Notes: generated from the sequence alone by a model not told the origin. 64,000 bases of DNA from Pseudomonas resinovorans NBRC 106553 (GCF_000412695.1 NC_021499.1:3782001-3846000), one strand, 5' to 3'; positions 8,412 to 18,048 are shown, counted from the first letter of the stretch. A program made the numbers and translations.

Positions 8412-9797
8412 TCAAGCCACGTTCTGTGGGATGTCCTGGCAGCTCTGCAGCCAGGCATTGCGTTTCTGTTGTGCCTGGCGGCCGAGAAGGACGAAGCCAC
8501 GCATGGCGCCGGACGCGTCATGGAAGGCCGCGCTCAGCCCATCGCCGGTCGCATCGCAGCGCCACTGCCCCTCGCAGTTGACCGGGGGTGGCAGCAGGCA
8601 GAGCGGTGCCGCCGGGGTCTTCACCGTCACCGGCATGAGCGGATAGCTGACGGCGGTCGGCTGGCCCACCAGGGTCCGGGCCAATGCGCGGATACCCTCG
8701 TTGATCGGCGCGAGATAAGGCAGCAACTGCCCATCGACCTCGATGCAGTCGCCCAGCGCGAAGATGCCGGGACTGGAGGTCTGCAACGCGGCGTCCACCT
8801 TGATGCCGCGCCCACAGTGCAAGCCGGCGTCCGCAGCCAGTTGCAGATTCGGCCGCAGGCCGACGGCGGACAGCACCAGGTCCGCCTCGACGATCTCACC
8901 GTCGGCCAGGGTCAGACGGTAACCGTCGGCCCCCTGCTCGATGCGCTGCAAGGTCGTGCCCAGGTTCCACTGCACCCCGAGGCCGGACAGCGCCTGTTGC
9001 AGCTGCTGGCCCGCCGCTTCCGGCAACAGGCGCTCCATCGGCCAGGCGCCGAGACCTATCACCCGCACCTGGTAGCCGCTGCTCGCCAGGTCGTTGGCGA
9101 ACTCGCAACCGATCAGTCCATCGCCGAGGATCGCCACCCGGCGCACACCCTCCAGCCGCTCGCGGAACTCCCGGTAATCCTGCAGGTTGTTGATGCTCAG
9201 CAGCGCCTCGGCGCAGCCCTCGATGGGCAGCCGCACGGGTGACGCACCGCTGGCCAGGACCAGTTGGCCGTAGTCCATTTCACCCAGGCTGGTGTACAGG
9301 CGCCTGGCCTCGGTATCGATTCGCTCGACCCGGCAATGGGTGTACACGCGGATGCCCAGGCGCCGCTCCACTGCCAGCGGGCTCTCCGTCGCCAGGGCCG
9401 CCGCGCTGCGGCCCTGGGCCAGCGCAATGGACAGCGCCGGCTTGGAGTAGGTATGCCCGGACTCCTGGGTCAGCACACGGATATCCAGCTGCGGGTTGGC
9501 CTTGCGCAGCTCCTGGGCCAGGCCGTAGCCGGCATGGCCGCTGCCGATGATGACCACCGGCCCGGCAGGCACAGCGGCCGCCAGGGGTTGCGTCGCCACG
9601 CTCGGCGGAGCGGCGACGGCGGTCACCGGCTCGCTGATCTCGATCATCTCGAAATCGGACTTGCCGACCTTGCAGTCCGGGCACAGCCAGTCTTCCGGCA
9701 CATCCTCCCAGCGCGTGCCCGCGGCAATGCCGTCGTCCGGCCAACCAAGGGCCTCGTCATAGATCAGGCCACAGATGATGCAGAGCCATTTCTTCAT
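8412..9797 (-). CDS. fused rubredoxin - NAD(P)H:rubredoxin reductase
   Basis: 461 aa. Residues 1-50 are a full rubredoxin with C6-x2-C9-G and C39-P-x-C42. An Ala/Pro-rich linker (about 56-78) leads to a class I pyridine nucleotide-disulfide-type reductase. This has FAD motif [14 protein letters not shown] (81-94), an NAD motif [14 protein letters not shown] in the middle and the FAD contact [14 protein letters not shown] near 380. AGGAGG precedes the ATG. Separate rubredoxin and rubredoxin reductase feed AlkB-type hydroxylases; here the only oxygenase in the operon is a Rieske protein. I infer that this is its electron-transfer partner, in place of the usual ferredoxin/FNR reductase. That is not proven by sequence. 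Confidence 0.9.
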   Translation of the reverse strand: MKKWLCIICGLIYDEALGWPDDGIAAGTRWEDVPEDWLCPDCKVGKSDFEMIEISEPVTAVAAPPSVATQPLAAAVPAGPVVIIGSGHAGYGLAQELRKANPQLDIRVLTQESGHTYSKPALSIALAQGRSAAALATESPLAVERRLGIRVYTHCRVERIDTEARRLYTSLGEMDYGQLVLASGASPVRLPIEGCAEALLSINNLQDYREFRERLEGVRRVAILGDGLIGCEFANDLASSGYQVRVIGLGAWPMERLLPEAAGQQLQQALSGLGVQWNLGTTLQRIEQGADGYRLTLADGEIVEADLVLSAVGLRPNLQLAADAGLHCGRGIKVDAALQTSSPGIFALGDCIEVDGQLLPYLAPINEGIRALARTLVGQPTAVSYPLMPVTVKTPAAPLCLLPPPVNCEGQWRCDATGDGLSAAFHDASGAMRGFVLLGRQAQQKRNAWLQSCQDIPQNVA

Positions 9798-9810
9798 CGC
9801 TGCAACCTCC

Positions 9811-11256
9811 TCACTCGCCCTTGATCCGCAGTGCCAGGTTCTTGGTGCGGACGTAGCTGTAGAGCGCCTCCTGGCCCTTCTCCCGACCGAAGCCGGACAG
9901 CCCCACCCCGCCGAACGGCGTTTCGATCCCGCCCGCGTACCATTCGTTGACGAATACCTGGCCGGCCCGCAGGCGCCGGGCGCAACGCAAGGCACGGTTG
10001 AGGTCCTGGGTGAAGACCCCGGCCACCAGCCCGAACTCGGTGCCGTTGGCGATGGCGATGGCCTCCTCCTCGGTATCGAAGGGAATGACCGCCAGCACCG
10101 GCCCGAAGACCTCGGCCTGGGCGATCTCCATGTCCGGGCGAACATCGCGGAACACCGTCGGCGCCATGAAATGCCCACGCAGGCCACTGATCGCTTCGCC
10201 GCCGGTGGCGATCACCGCGCCCTCTTCCTCGGCGCGCCGGCACAGGGTCTGGATACCGTCGAGCTGTCCCGCCGATATCACCGGCGTCAGGTCCGGGTCG
10301 TCCTGGCCCAGGCCGACCTTCAGCTCCTCGGCCATGGCCACCACAGCAGCCACCACCTCGTCGTAGACGGAGCGATGCACCAGCAGGCGCGACATGGCCG
10401 AGCAGACCTGGCCGGCGTTGAAGAAGATGCCGCTCCTGACACTGCTCACGAGCTGCTCGCGATCGGCATCGGGAAACACCAGCGCAGCCGACTTGCCGCC
10501 CAGCTCCATGACGCTGGGGATGGCATGCTCCGCCGCGGCACGCAGGATGCTCTGACCGGTACCCACCGAGCCGGTGAACACGATCTGGTCGACCTCGCGA
10601 TGACCCGCCAGGTAGGCGCCGACTTCCCGGCCCCGGCCGCAGATCAGGTTCACTGCACCGCGCGGCAACCCGGCGCGTTCGATGGCCTGCAGCAGAACGC
10701 ACAAGCCCAGCGGCGAAAGCTCCGGCGACTTGATCACCACCGCGTTGCCGGCGGCCAGCGCGGGCGCCAGGGAGCGGGCGCAGATGGACACGGGGAAGTT
10801 CCACGGCACGATCTGCAAGGACACGCCCATGGGGTCGTAGACGGTGAAATCCATGTAGCCGTTGCCGAGGGGGATCGAGATCCCTTCGATCTTGTCGGCC
10901 ATGCCGGCGTAGTACTCGAAGTAGCGTGCGGCCTCGACGAACTCGTCGCGGGCATCACGCAGGCTCTTGCCGTTCTCCTGGCAGAGCACCCAGGCGCCCT
11001 CCTCGACCACCGCACGGATCTGCGCGGCGATCTCCAGCAGCCAGGCTACCCGCTGCGCCGGCCGTGGCCGGGTCAGCTCGCCGCTGTCGGCGCAACGGCG
11101 CGCCGCCTGGACGGCCCGCTCGGCGTCGGCCACCGAGGCTTGGGCGATGGTGGCGACCAGGCCGGTAGTGCCGGGATTGTGGACGGCCAGATGCTGCTCG
11201 CTGTCGGTCCACTGCCCATCGATGAAGTTCAGCCAGTGAGAGGCGATCGAATGCAT
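9811..11256 (-). CDS. NAD(P)-dependent aldehyde dehydrogenase (betaine aldehyde DH-like)
   Basis: 481 aa, the normal length for the ALDH superfamily. Catalytic residues are present: N153 in IVPWNFP, E251 in VMELGGKS and C285 in [11 protein letters not shown](V/T)GTG at about 229-234 is the NAD binding loop. The start at 11256 leaves 10 bp to the Rieske gene. It oxidises an aldehyde to an acid. Given the Rieske oxygenase and BCCT carrier nearby, the substrate may be betaine aldehyde, trimethylaminobutyraldehyde or a similar amino aldehyde, by analogy with choline or carnitine pathways. The specific substrate is inference. Confidence 0.9.
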   Translation of the reverse strand: MHSIASHWLNFIDGQWTDSEQHLAVHNPGTTGLVATIAQASVADAERAVQAARRCADSGELTRPRPAQRVAWLLEIAAQIRAVVEEGAWVLCQENGKSLRDARDEFVEAARYFEYYAGMADKIEGISIPLGNGYMDFTVYDPMGVSLQIVPWNFPVSICARSLAPALAAGNAVVIKSPELSPLGLCVLLQAIERAGLPRGAVNLICGRGREVGAYLAGHREVDQIVFTGSVGTGQSILRAAAEHAIPSVMELGGKSAALVFPDADREQLVSSVRSGIFFNAGQVCSAMSRLLVHRSVYDEVVAAVVAMAEELKVGLGQDDPDLTPVISAGQLDGIQTLCRRAEEEGAVIATGGEAISGLRGHFMAPTVFRDVRPDMEIAQAEVFGPVLAVIPFDTEEEAIAIANGTEFGLVAGVFTQDLNRALRCARRLRAGQVFVNEWYAGGIETPFGGVGLSGFGREKGQEALYSYVRTKNLALRIKGE

Positions 11257-11266
11257 GGCGATCACC

Positions 11267-12454
11267 TCAGGCGTTCTGCGCGGATTGAAGCAGTTGCTCG
11301 GCCGCCCACTTGTGGAAGTAGTGGGTGGGCAGGTCCATTTCCGGCGAGAACGCACCGCCGTTGTAGCCCGGCGAGGAGCGGCCCATCTGCATGCCTTCCA
11401 CCGAGGCGATGTCCTCGGCGAAGACCACGCGCCAGGATTCCATGACGGCCTTGCGCGCCATCTCGAAGCGGCTGTCGAGGGCCTCGTCGCCTACGTAGAA
11501 GAGACGCAGGTGCTCGACGGTCTTACCGGGTGCGATCGGCTCCAGCATCATGGCGAAGGCGTGGTCCGCCTGGATGCCCAGCAGGACGTTGGGGAAGAAG
11601 GCGACGTACTCCGCCGTGCGCAGGCGGTCGGTCGGCCAGGAGGGGAAGATCGGCAGGTGGGTGCCGGCGACATCCGACAGGTTGTAGGCGTGGCTGCCCT
11701 GGCCGGCGAACTGGTCGAACATGATGTTGTAGTGGTCTTCCAGGCGCGAGTAGCTGTTCAGGCTCGGATGGACCCACGGCAGGTGGTAGGCCTCGCAGTA
11801 GTTCTCCACCGCCAGCTTCCAGTTGCAGTTGACCTCGATGCTCATGGCGCCACTGTTGGCCTCGCGGCGCAGCTGGCCCATGCCATCGGTGCCGAGGAAC
11901 TGGGTCCAGCGCTCGGTCAGCGGCGCGAGCTGCTCTTCCAGGGCAGGGGCGTCACCGGACAGGTTGATGAACACCATGTCCATCCAGATGGCGCTGCGCA
12001 GGGCCTTCAGGCCGTGCTTCTCGCAGGCGAAGCGCTCGTCCTTGTGCTGGTTGATGCCGCCGACGTGCGGCGTGCCTTTCAGGCCGCCGTTCAGGTCATA
12101 GGTCCAGGAGTGGTAGGGGCAGCGGATCACGCCCTGCACTTCGCCCGCCTGTTGCACCAGCTTCACGCCGCGATGGCTGCAGACGTTGTGGAAGACCTGA
12201 ACCACACCTTCGCGGTTGCGCATCATCAGCAGCGGCAGGCCCATGAAGTCCACCGGCTTCACATAGCTGTTCTTCGGCAGGTCGCTGGCAAAACCGATGC
12301 AGGCCCAGTTGCGGCCGAGCACATGGTCCCGCTCCAGCTCGAAGTAGCGCTGCTCGGTGTAGAACTCGTTGGTCAGGCCGTGCGCCTGATGGATGGGAGC
12401 CAGGACGGTTTCCAGGGCATGGGTCGGAATGAGGCAGGGAGCGGTCGAAGTCAT
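11267..12454 (-). CDS. Rieske [2Fe-2S] oxygenase, alpha subunit (quaternary-amine oxygenase type)
   Basis: 395 aa. The Rieske cluster is formed by C92-x-H94 (VCSHRG) and C112-x2-H115 (CPYHSW). The mononuclear iron ligands H224 and H229 lie in ENYCEAYHLPWVHP, and the third ligand is an Asp near VVFAEDIAS. Residue E221, where ring-hydroxylating dioxygenases carry the bridging Asp, is Glu, as in carnitine monooxygenase CntA. No beta subunit gene is present, which fits the alpha-only quaternary ammonium oxygenases (GbcA, CntA, choline monooxygenase). First gene of a six-gene operon with 10 bp to the ALDH gene. Likely role: O2- and NAD(P)H-dependent oxidation of a betaine-like compound. Confidence 0.88.
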   Translation of the reverse strand: MTSTAPCLIPTHALETVLAPIHQAHGLTNEFYTEQRYFELERDHVLGRNWACIGFASDLPKNSYVKPVDFMGLPLLMMRNREGVVQVFHNVCSHRGVKLVQQAGEVQGVIRCPYHSWTYDLNGGLKGTPHVGGINQHKDERFACEKHGLKALRSAIWMDMVFINLSGDAPALEEQLAPLTERWTQFLGTDGMGQLRREANSGAMSIEVNCNWKLAVENYCEAYHLPWVHPSLNSYSRLEDHYNIMFDQFAGQGSHAYNLSDVAGTHLPIFPSWPTDRLRTAEYVAFFPNVLLGIQADHAFAMMLEPIAPGKTVEHLRLFYVGDEALDSRFEMARKAVMESWRVVFAEDIASVEGMQMGRSSPGYNGGAFSPEMDLPTHYFHKWAAEQLLQSAQNA

Positions 12455-12839
12455 TGTTGTTCTCTCTTGCTAGCACGGAAGGAAATGCGCAGCCGATGGG
12501 CCTGCTGCATGGCGGCGAGTTTCGGCAAGAGAGAAAGCAGTCGACAAACGATTTTTTCGCGTCGATTAATGACTTTTCATCATCAATAGAAGTCTTACAC
12601 ACGGCGGAAAAATCGGGGTCCCAGTCGATGAACTCCACCCAATCAATTCATGAGTATTGGTAATTAATTGATGAGGATAAATGAGTTGTCGCGCGTCTGG
12701 GCTTCCACCATTTTGATGCCACATCTCGGGTCGCCAATGACCCGAGGTCGCCCCGCCGAGAAGCGGTAACCGTGCGGTGACATGACCGCTTCGCCGAGCA
12801 AAGCCTTCAACCCTTAAACAAAAATAAAAGGGGAATGAC
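12455..12839. promoter_or_regulatory. Divergent control region between the Rieske operon and the BCCT gene
   Basis: 385 bp without a gene; an A+T-rich patch (about 12540-12690) stands out from the surrounding DNA. It contains an inverted repeat ATCAATT (12642-12648) and AATTGAT (12666-12672). A TCATCAAT (12580-12587) also has its inverted partner ATTGATGA at 12668-12675. These repeated half sites are candidate operators for coordinated control of both transcripts. The BCCT gene has AAGGGG before its ATG. The regulator is not identified; the LysR gene at 14.7-15.6 kb is the nearest candidate. Confidence 0.45.
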
Positions 12840-14546
12840 ATGCGTGCAGAATCGGGCCTTCTCAAAGGCCTCAACCCCCCTGTCACGGTGACATCGATCA
12901 TCACCGTGGTGCTGTTCGTGCTGTTCTGCGCGCTCATGGACGAGCGAGCCGCCCACGCCTTCGAATCAGCGTCGACCTTCATCCTCAACAACTTCAAGTG
13001 GTACTACCTGGCCCTGGTGAGCGGCGCCCTCGGCCTGTTGATCTGGATCTCGGTCAGCAGGTTCGGCACCTTGAAGCTGGGTGCCCATGACGACGAACCG
13101 GAGTTCAGCTTCGCTTCCTGGATCGCCATGCTGTTCAGCGCCGGCATGGGTATCGGGCTGATCTTCTGGTCCGTCGCCGAACCGATGCTGCATTACGCCG
13201 AGAACCCCTTCGCCAAGGGACTGACGGACGAAGCGGCGAGCATCGCGATGCGGATAACCCTGTTCCACTGGGGCCTGCATCCCTGGGCGATCTTCTCCCT
13301 GATCGGCCTGAGCCTGGCCTACTTCGCCTATCGCAAGGGCTTGCCCCTGGCCCTGCGGTCCTTGTTGTATCCGCTGATCGGCGACCGGATCTACGGATGG
13401 ATCGGTCATACGGTGGACATCATGGGCGTCGCGATAACGGCGTTCGGCGTGTCCCAGTCGCTCGGCCTGGGGGTCGCGCAGATCAACACCGGCCTTCACC
13501 AGGTATTCGGGCTGCCCATCAGCATCGCCCTTCAGCTGTCCATCATCCTGGTGGTCACCATCATCGCGTCCATATCGCTCCTGGCAGGCCTGTCCAAGGG
13601 GATGAAGCGGATCTCGACGCTGAACATGTACATCTCGTTCGCGTTGATGCTGGTCGTCCTCGCCATCGGCCCGACCCGCTACATCCTCAACCTCATGTTC
13701 GAATCCACCGGGGACTATGTGCAGAACCTGGTGGGCCTGAGCCTCTGGATGGACACCCAGAAGGACACCCAATGGCAGAACTGGTGGACCGCCTTCTACT
13801 GGCCCTGGTGGATGACCTGGGGGCCGTTCGTGGGCCTGTTCATCGCGCGGATCTCCAAGGGCCGCACCATTCGGGAACTCATAGTCGGAGCCCTGGTGGT
13901 TCCTACCCTGGTCACTATCCTGTGGATGTCCGTGTTCGGCGGCGCCGCACTGAAGCATGAGCAGACTGAGCGGCAGCAATACGAGAAAGCGGCCGCGAGC
14001 GCCGAGCTCGTTCAGGAAAAGGCCAAGTTCGAAGGGGGTTCCATCCTCCTCGCCACCCAGAAGGAAGCCACCGCGGCCATGTTCACCCTGCTTGAAAAGC
14101 TGGATGGTCCGGCCGTGGGCGGCGCCCTCTCCATACTGGTCTGCCTGCTGCTGGCCGTGCACTTCGTCACCACCGCCGATGCCGGTACGCAAGTACTCTG
14201 CACGCTGAACGCCCTGGGCAGCACCAACCCGCCCAACTGGATCAGGCTGCTCTGGTGCATCCTGGAAGGTGCGGTCGCCGCCGGGTTGCTCCTGGCGGGC
14301 GGGCTCAAGGCCATCCAGATGGCGAGCATCGTCGTCGGCCTGCCAATCGCGATCCTGATGATGGTCATGAGCTACACCCTGATTCGCAGCCTGCGGCAGG
14401 AGTCGTTCAACGGCCAGACCAGCCTACCCCCGGGTGGCCGTGTACCCGTTCAGGAGCATTCCCAGGAGGGTGTCTCGCCACTGCGCGGACCAGTACTGGG
14501 CGGGGCCGCTGCGGCAACATCGTTGACCGCACAACGGGCCGGCTGA
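12840..14546 (+). CDS. BCCT family transporter (betaine/choline/carnitine type)
   Basis: 568 aa, with about 12 membrane helices and a hydrophilic C-terminal tail of about 50 residues. The conserved BCCT segment WTAFYWPWWMTWGPFVGLF (residues about 318-336) carries the aromatic box that binds trimethylammonium groups. RISKGRTIREL follows, as in BetP, CaiT and BetT. It imports a quaternary ammonium compound with Na+ or H+. It is divergent from the Rieske operon across 385 bp, so it probably supplies that pathway. Choline, betaine, carnitine and butyrobetaine cannot be distinguished by eye. Confidence 0.92.
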   Translation: MRAESGLLKGLNPPVTVTSIITVVLFVLFCALMDERAAHAFESASTFILNNFKWYYLALVSGALGLLIWISVSRFGTLKLGAHDDEPEFSFASWIAMLFSAGMGIGLIFWSVAEPMLHYAENPFAKGLTDEAASIAMRITLFHWGLHPWAIFSLIGLSLAYFAYRKGLPLALRSLLYPLIGDRIYGWIGHTVDIMGVAITAFGVSQSLGLGVAQINTGLHQVFGLPISIALQLSIILVVTIIASISLLAGLSKGMKRISTLNMYISFALMLVVLAIGPTRYILNLMFESTGDYVQNLVGLSLWMDTQKDTQWQNWWTAFYWPWWMTWGPFVGLFIARISKGRTIRELIVGALVVPTLVTILWMSVFGGAALKHEQTERQQYEKAAASAELVQEKAKFEGGSILLATQKEATAAMFTLLEKLDGPAVGGALSILVCLLLAVHFVTTADAGTQVLCTLNALGSTNPPNWIRLLWCILEGAVAAGLLLAGGLKAIQMASIVVGLPIAILMMVMSYTLIRSLRQESFNGQTSLPPGGRVPVQEHSQEGVSPLRGPVLGGAAAATSLTAQRAG

Positions 14547-14610
14547 TATTGGCAATCCCGTGCCGCCGCCAGGGTTCCAGCCCTGGGGCGCCACTCGCCA
14601 CCTGACAGCA

Positions 14611-14643
14611 CCGAGGCCGTCAGCCACAAGCTGACGGCCTCGG
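14611..14643. terminator. Long perfect hairpin between convergent genes
   Basis: 14 bp perfect stem CCGAGGCCGTCAGC (14611-14624) and GCTGACGGCCTCGG (14630-14643) with a 5-base loop. Only a short, impure T tract follows on either side. Its place between the converging BCCT and LysR genes suggests a bidirectional terminator. Confidence 0.7.
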
Positions 14644-14686
14644 TCGTTACGGATCAATACATCGTCGACTGCCCCGCTCGCCTGCG

Positions 14687-15613
14687 TCACTGCCCTTGAA
14701 CGGAGGGCAGCCCCATGAGCCAGTCGCGGAACAACTTCACGCTGTGTCGTGGACCACGCGAATGAAGGGGCTCCAACAGGCAGAACTTCGCATCGGTCTG
14801 TAGCACCTGATCGTTCGGCCGCACGAGGCTTCCCGTGCTCAGGGGGTCGTCGACGAGCCTGTTCCAGGCGAGCGCCACGCCCTGCCCGCTCACCGCCGAC
14901 TGGATCAGCATGCTGTAGCTATTGATATTGACCCGGTGCCTGGGGATCACCGGCTCATGTCCGAGACGCTTGAGCCACTCGGGCCAACCGATCCAGTCCC
15001 GCTGCGAGTCTTCAAGCCATAGCCAGGTGCAGGACGAAAGCCCTTCGACGGATGAAATCTGGGGGTTCCTGGCCAGGTAGCTCGGGCTGCAGACCAGATA
15101 GATCTCTTCCGAAAAGAGCGGTGTCACCTCCATATCCTTGGGCGGCGTGCTGCAGTAGTACAACGCCAGGTCGCAATCGAGTCGGGAATAGTCCTTCACG
15201 TGATCGAGCGCGACGATCCGCAAGTCGATCTCCTCGTGCTGGCTCTGGAACTCCGCAACCTTGGGCAGTAGCCAGAGCGAGGCCATTGCCGTACTGGTGG
15301 CTACCGTTACCTGCTGGTCCCCGCGCCATTGCCGGATCTCACCGGTTGAACGGGCGAGATGGAGCAGGCAGTCACGAACCGTCTCGTGATACTGGGTACC
15401 TGTGGGCGTCAACGCGATGCTTCGGGTGGTCCGCTCGAACAGCGTCTTGCCGAGATAATCCTCGAGCAGGCGGATCTGGCGACTGATCGCCCCCTGGGTG
15501 ACGTTCAGTTCCTTGGCGGCATGGGTGAAGCTCAAATGACGGGCAGCGGATTCAAAGGCGAGCAGGCTGTTCAGAGGCGGGAGAGGCTGGATTTTCACGG
15601 CGTTTACGACCAC
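14687..15613 (-). CDS. LysR family regulator, GcvA-like
   Basis: 308 aa. The N-terminal winged HTH (PLPPLNSLLAFESAARHLSF, then HAAKELNVTQGAISRQIRLL) is characteristic of the GcvA/AmpR branch, and an LTPTG turn follows. The rest is the type 2 periplasmic-binding-like effector domain. Start is a GTG at 15613; another GTG at 15598, just before KIQPLPPLN, is equally possible and neither has a strong RBS. It converges on the BCCT gene and could control the amine operon, although LysR targets are more often divergent. Target unproven. Confidence 0.88.
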   Translation of the reverse strand: MVVNAVKIQPLPPLNSLLAFESAARHLSFTHAAKELNVTQGAISRQIRLLEDYLGKTLFERTTRSIALTPTGTQYHETVRDCLLHLARSTGEIRQWRGDQQVTVATSTAMASLWLLPKVAEFQSQHEEIDLRIVALDHVKDYSRLDCDLALYYCSTPPKDMEVTPLFSEEIYLVCSPSYLARNPQISSVEGLSSCTWLWLEDSQRDWIGWPEWLKRLGHEPVIPRHRVNINSYSMLIQSAVSGQGVALAWNRLVDDPLSTGSLVRPNDQVLQTDAKFCLLEPLHSRGPRHSVKLFRDWLMGLPSVQGQ

Positions 15614-15714
15614 GCATTCTTATTCTGTCGAGTCGCACCATCTTAGTGGACCGAGGCCGGTTCCGGTGCAAGGCGATACCCGGTTGACTCCACTTTTTTG
15701 CACGCGCCCGCCGG

Positions 15715-16602
15715 CTAAGAGGAGGCGAATCGGCCTGCGAGAAACTCGATGAACGCCCGGGTCTTGGCCGGTACGAAGTCGCTGGCGGCCCTCAGCAGGT
15801 AAATAGCGGAGTCGGACGAGTGTGAGAACGCCTGCAGCAGCGGGATCAGGCGGCCTGCCTTGAGGTCGTCGCTCACCATGTACTCGGGCAGGCGGGCGAT
15901 TCCCGCACCGGCCTGGCACGCCGTGCGAATCGCCTCGAGACTGTTGCAGGTGAAGTCGCCCTCCAGTCGGACTTCCCGGCTGGAGGAGGCGCGAAACTCC
16001 CAGTCGTTGAAACGGCTTTCGAAGTTCAGTTTCAAGCACAGATGATCGGCGAGGTCAGCCGGCGTGGCCGGTATCCCATGGGCGGCAAGATAGGCTGGCG
16101 ATGCGCAGATGAGCCGCGCATTGGTCACGAGCCGATGGGCCACCAGGCCTTGATCGGCCGTTGCACCGCTCCTTATCGCCACATCGATACGTTCCTGCCT
16201 GATATCGACCAGCGCATCGGTCAGGGTCAGGTTCACCTTCACCTCGGGGTAGACCCGCATGAAGTCCATGACGGCCGGCACTATGTGGTGGTGGCCGAAC
16301 GCGCTGGAAGACGTCACCTTCAAGGTCCCCCTGGGTGCATCGGCGTCGTGCACCACCGCGGCTTCCATGGCCTGGATGTCCTCGAGGATCGGCCGGGCGT
16401 CGCGCACGTAGCGCGCGCCGGCGTCCGTCAGTGCCATGGTCCGTGTCGTGCGCAGCAACAGCTGCACACCGAGCCGCTCCTCCAGCCGCTGAACCCGTTT
16501 GCTGATCGCCGAGTGCGTCATGTTGAGCTTGCGGGCGGCCGGCGAGAAGCCGCCCGCGTCAACCACGGCGACCAGGATCGCCATGTCGGAATACCTGTCC
16601 AT
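15715..16602 (-). CDS. LysR family regulator, divergent from an EamA transporter
   Basis: 295 aa from the ATG at 16602, which has an ideal AAGGAGG RBS; a longer frame adds 16 residues without one. The HTH is FSPAARKLNMTHSAISKRVQ (about 21-40), followed by the dimer helix and substrate domain. It belongs to the CrgA/DmlR-like group that includes many transporter regulators. The EamA gene starts 150 bp away on the other strand, the classic LysR arrangement, so it probably controls that transporter and itself. Confidence 0.9.
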   Translation of the reverse strand: MDRYSDMAILVAVVDAGGFSPAARKLNMTHSAISKRVQRLEERLGVQLLLRTTRTMALTDAGARYVRDARPILEDIQAMEAAVVHDADAPRGTLKVTSSSAFGHHHIVPAVMDFMRVYPEVKVNLTLTDALVDIRQERIDVAIRSGATADQGLVAHRLVTNARLICASPAYLAAHGIPATPADLADHLCLKLNFESRFNDWEFRASSSREVRLEGDFTCNSLEAIRTACQAGAGIARLPEYMVSDDLKAGRLIPLLQAFSHSSDSAIYLLRAASDFVPAKTRAFIEFLAGRFASS

Positions 16603-16752
16603 CTGCCCCTCCTTTTGTTCCGTTATGGAACAGGTATTTGGAAAATTCAATGAATTCCATTGTTTTTATCCAAGCCGGAGAATGCCGCTGGCGGGACCGG
16701 CATCGCTGTCTCCGCAGTCGGAACCCCAGCGGCTTGTTCTCGGAGACAGGTA

Positions 16753-17781
16753 ATGAGCGACTCCCCAGCAAAACAGCTATCCACCGTGGGTATCGCCGCC
16801 GCGATGTTCGCCGCGTTGACCTGGTCGATGAACTTCGTCTCTCCCCTGCTCATCGGTGACTACTCGATCTTCGATCTGGCCGCCTGCAGGTTCATCATTT
16901 CCGGAGTCATCGGGGCAGTGATCCTGGTGGTGCATCGCCGATCCTGGCGGAGCCTGACGCCGAAGGATTGGCTGGTCGCCGCCGGGCTGGGATTCATCGG
17001 CTACGTGGGCTACTTCCTGGCGGTGGTCCTCGCGGCTACCTATGCGGGCCCGGTCATCGCGCCCGCTTTTCTGGGGTTGGTGCCCGTTGCGCTGGCCATC
17101 AGCGGGAATATCCACGGCGGAATCTCCTGGCGGCGGCTGCTGGTGCCGTTTGCGCTGGCCGCACTGGGGCTGCTGCTGGTCAATGGCCAGGGCATCGCCC
17201 AGTCCGAGGGGGCGCCACCACTGCACCTGGTGTTCGGCATAAGCGCGTCCCTCGCCGCCGTGGCGCTGTGGATCTGGTTCGGGCTGGCCAATCAGAGAGC
17301 CCTGAAGAAACGGGCGGGCATGAATGCCTGGGTCTGGACGGCCATGATGATGATCGGCGGCGGCTTCCAGACGCTCGTGCTCATCCCCGTCGGTGCTGGC
17401 CTGGAGTTGTTCAATGCCCCGATGCTCGGTTACGGAGTCGGTGCGCTCGGCCATCTGTACCTACCCGCGTTCCTGCTGGCGGCGGTTGCGTCGATTGGCG
17501 GCGCCTGGGCCTGGACCATCGCGTCCCAACGCCTTCCGATCACGCTGGCGAGTCAGTTGATATCCATGGAGGTGGTCTTCGCCACCTGCCTGGGCCTGCT
17601 GTTCCACCTGCGGTGGCCCACACCGCTTGAAGCCCTGGGGATCGCGCTCATCGTCGTGGGGGTGGTCAAAGCCATCGGCGCCTTCCACGGCAACCAGGGT
17701 CGTGCCGGGGGCGATGGGGTCGGCGTGAAGCCGCCCACACAGAAGCGCCGCCAGGCTGTAGCCGGATGTGATCCGGCGTGA
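16753..17781 (+). CDS. EamA/DMT family transporter
   Basis: 342 aa from the ATG at 16753 (GGAGA upstream), with ten hydrophobic segments in two EamA halves (about 10-140 and 155-300). The drug/metabolite transporter superfamily exports amino acids, metabolites or drugs. The last about 40 residues are hydrophilic and Gly/Lys/Arg-rich. The final codons lie inside a GCCGGATGTGATCCGGC repeat hairpin, so the C-terminus may have been altered by repeat insertion. Probably regulated by the divergent LysR protein. Confidence 0.85.
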   Translation: MSDSPAKQLSTVGIAAAMFAALTWSMNFVSPLLIGDYSIFDLAACRFIISGVIGAVILVVHRRSWRSLTPKDWLVAAGLGFIGYVGYFLAVVLAATYAGPVIAPAFLGLVPVALAISGNIHGGISWRRLLVPFALAALGLLLVNGQGIAQSEGAPPLHLVFGISASLAAVALWIWFGLANQRALKKRAGMNAWVWTAMMMIGGGFQTLVLIPVGAGLELFNAPMLGYGVGALGHLYLPAFLLAAVASIGGAWAWTIASQRLPITLASQLISMEVVFATCLGLLFHLRWPTPLEALGIALIVVGVVKAIGAFHGNQGRAGGDGVGVKPPTQKRRQAVAGCDPA

Positions 17782-18046
17782 TCCCGCGAGTTCGACGCGA
17801 GGGTTTATCGCGAGCAGAGCTCGCTCCTACGGCGGTGTGTCGCACGGGCTAGGGGCCGCATGGGTTTCGCTGCGCTCTACCCATCCTACAAATCGCCATG
17901 TCGTGGGCTGGGTAGCCCGTAGGATGGGTTGAGGTACGAAACCCATCAGGCGGGGGCACCCGCCCTCTCCAGGAAATGCCCCCCCATTTATTGCGCCAAT
18001 AAGGGCCACCAGGATGCTGACGGGATCAGTCCATGGGTCTACGTTA
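17761..18046. repeat. Repeat-rich intergenic stretch after the EamA gene
   Basis: Contains a GCCGGAT/ATCCGGC hairpin (17761-17777), a GCGAGCAGAGCTCGCTCCTACG element (about 17810-17831, found again near 31912) and a long inverted repeat. The latter's arms include CGCTCTACCCATCCTAC and GTAGGATGGGTTGAGG (about 17865-17940), belonging to the GTAGGATGGGTTGAG family also seen at 482 and 47511. No gene is seen here. Confidence 0.75.
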
Positions 18047-18048
18047 TC

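Noticed and set aside
9775..11445. 556-codon plus-strand open frame opposite the aldehyde dehydrogenase gene
   Set aside because: Antisense shadow; the ALDH with full catalytic residues is on the minus strand.
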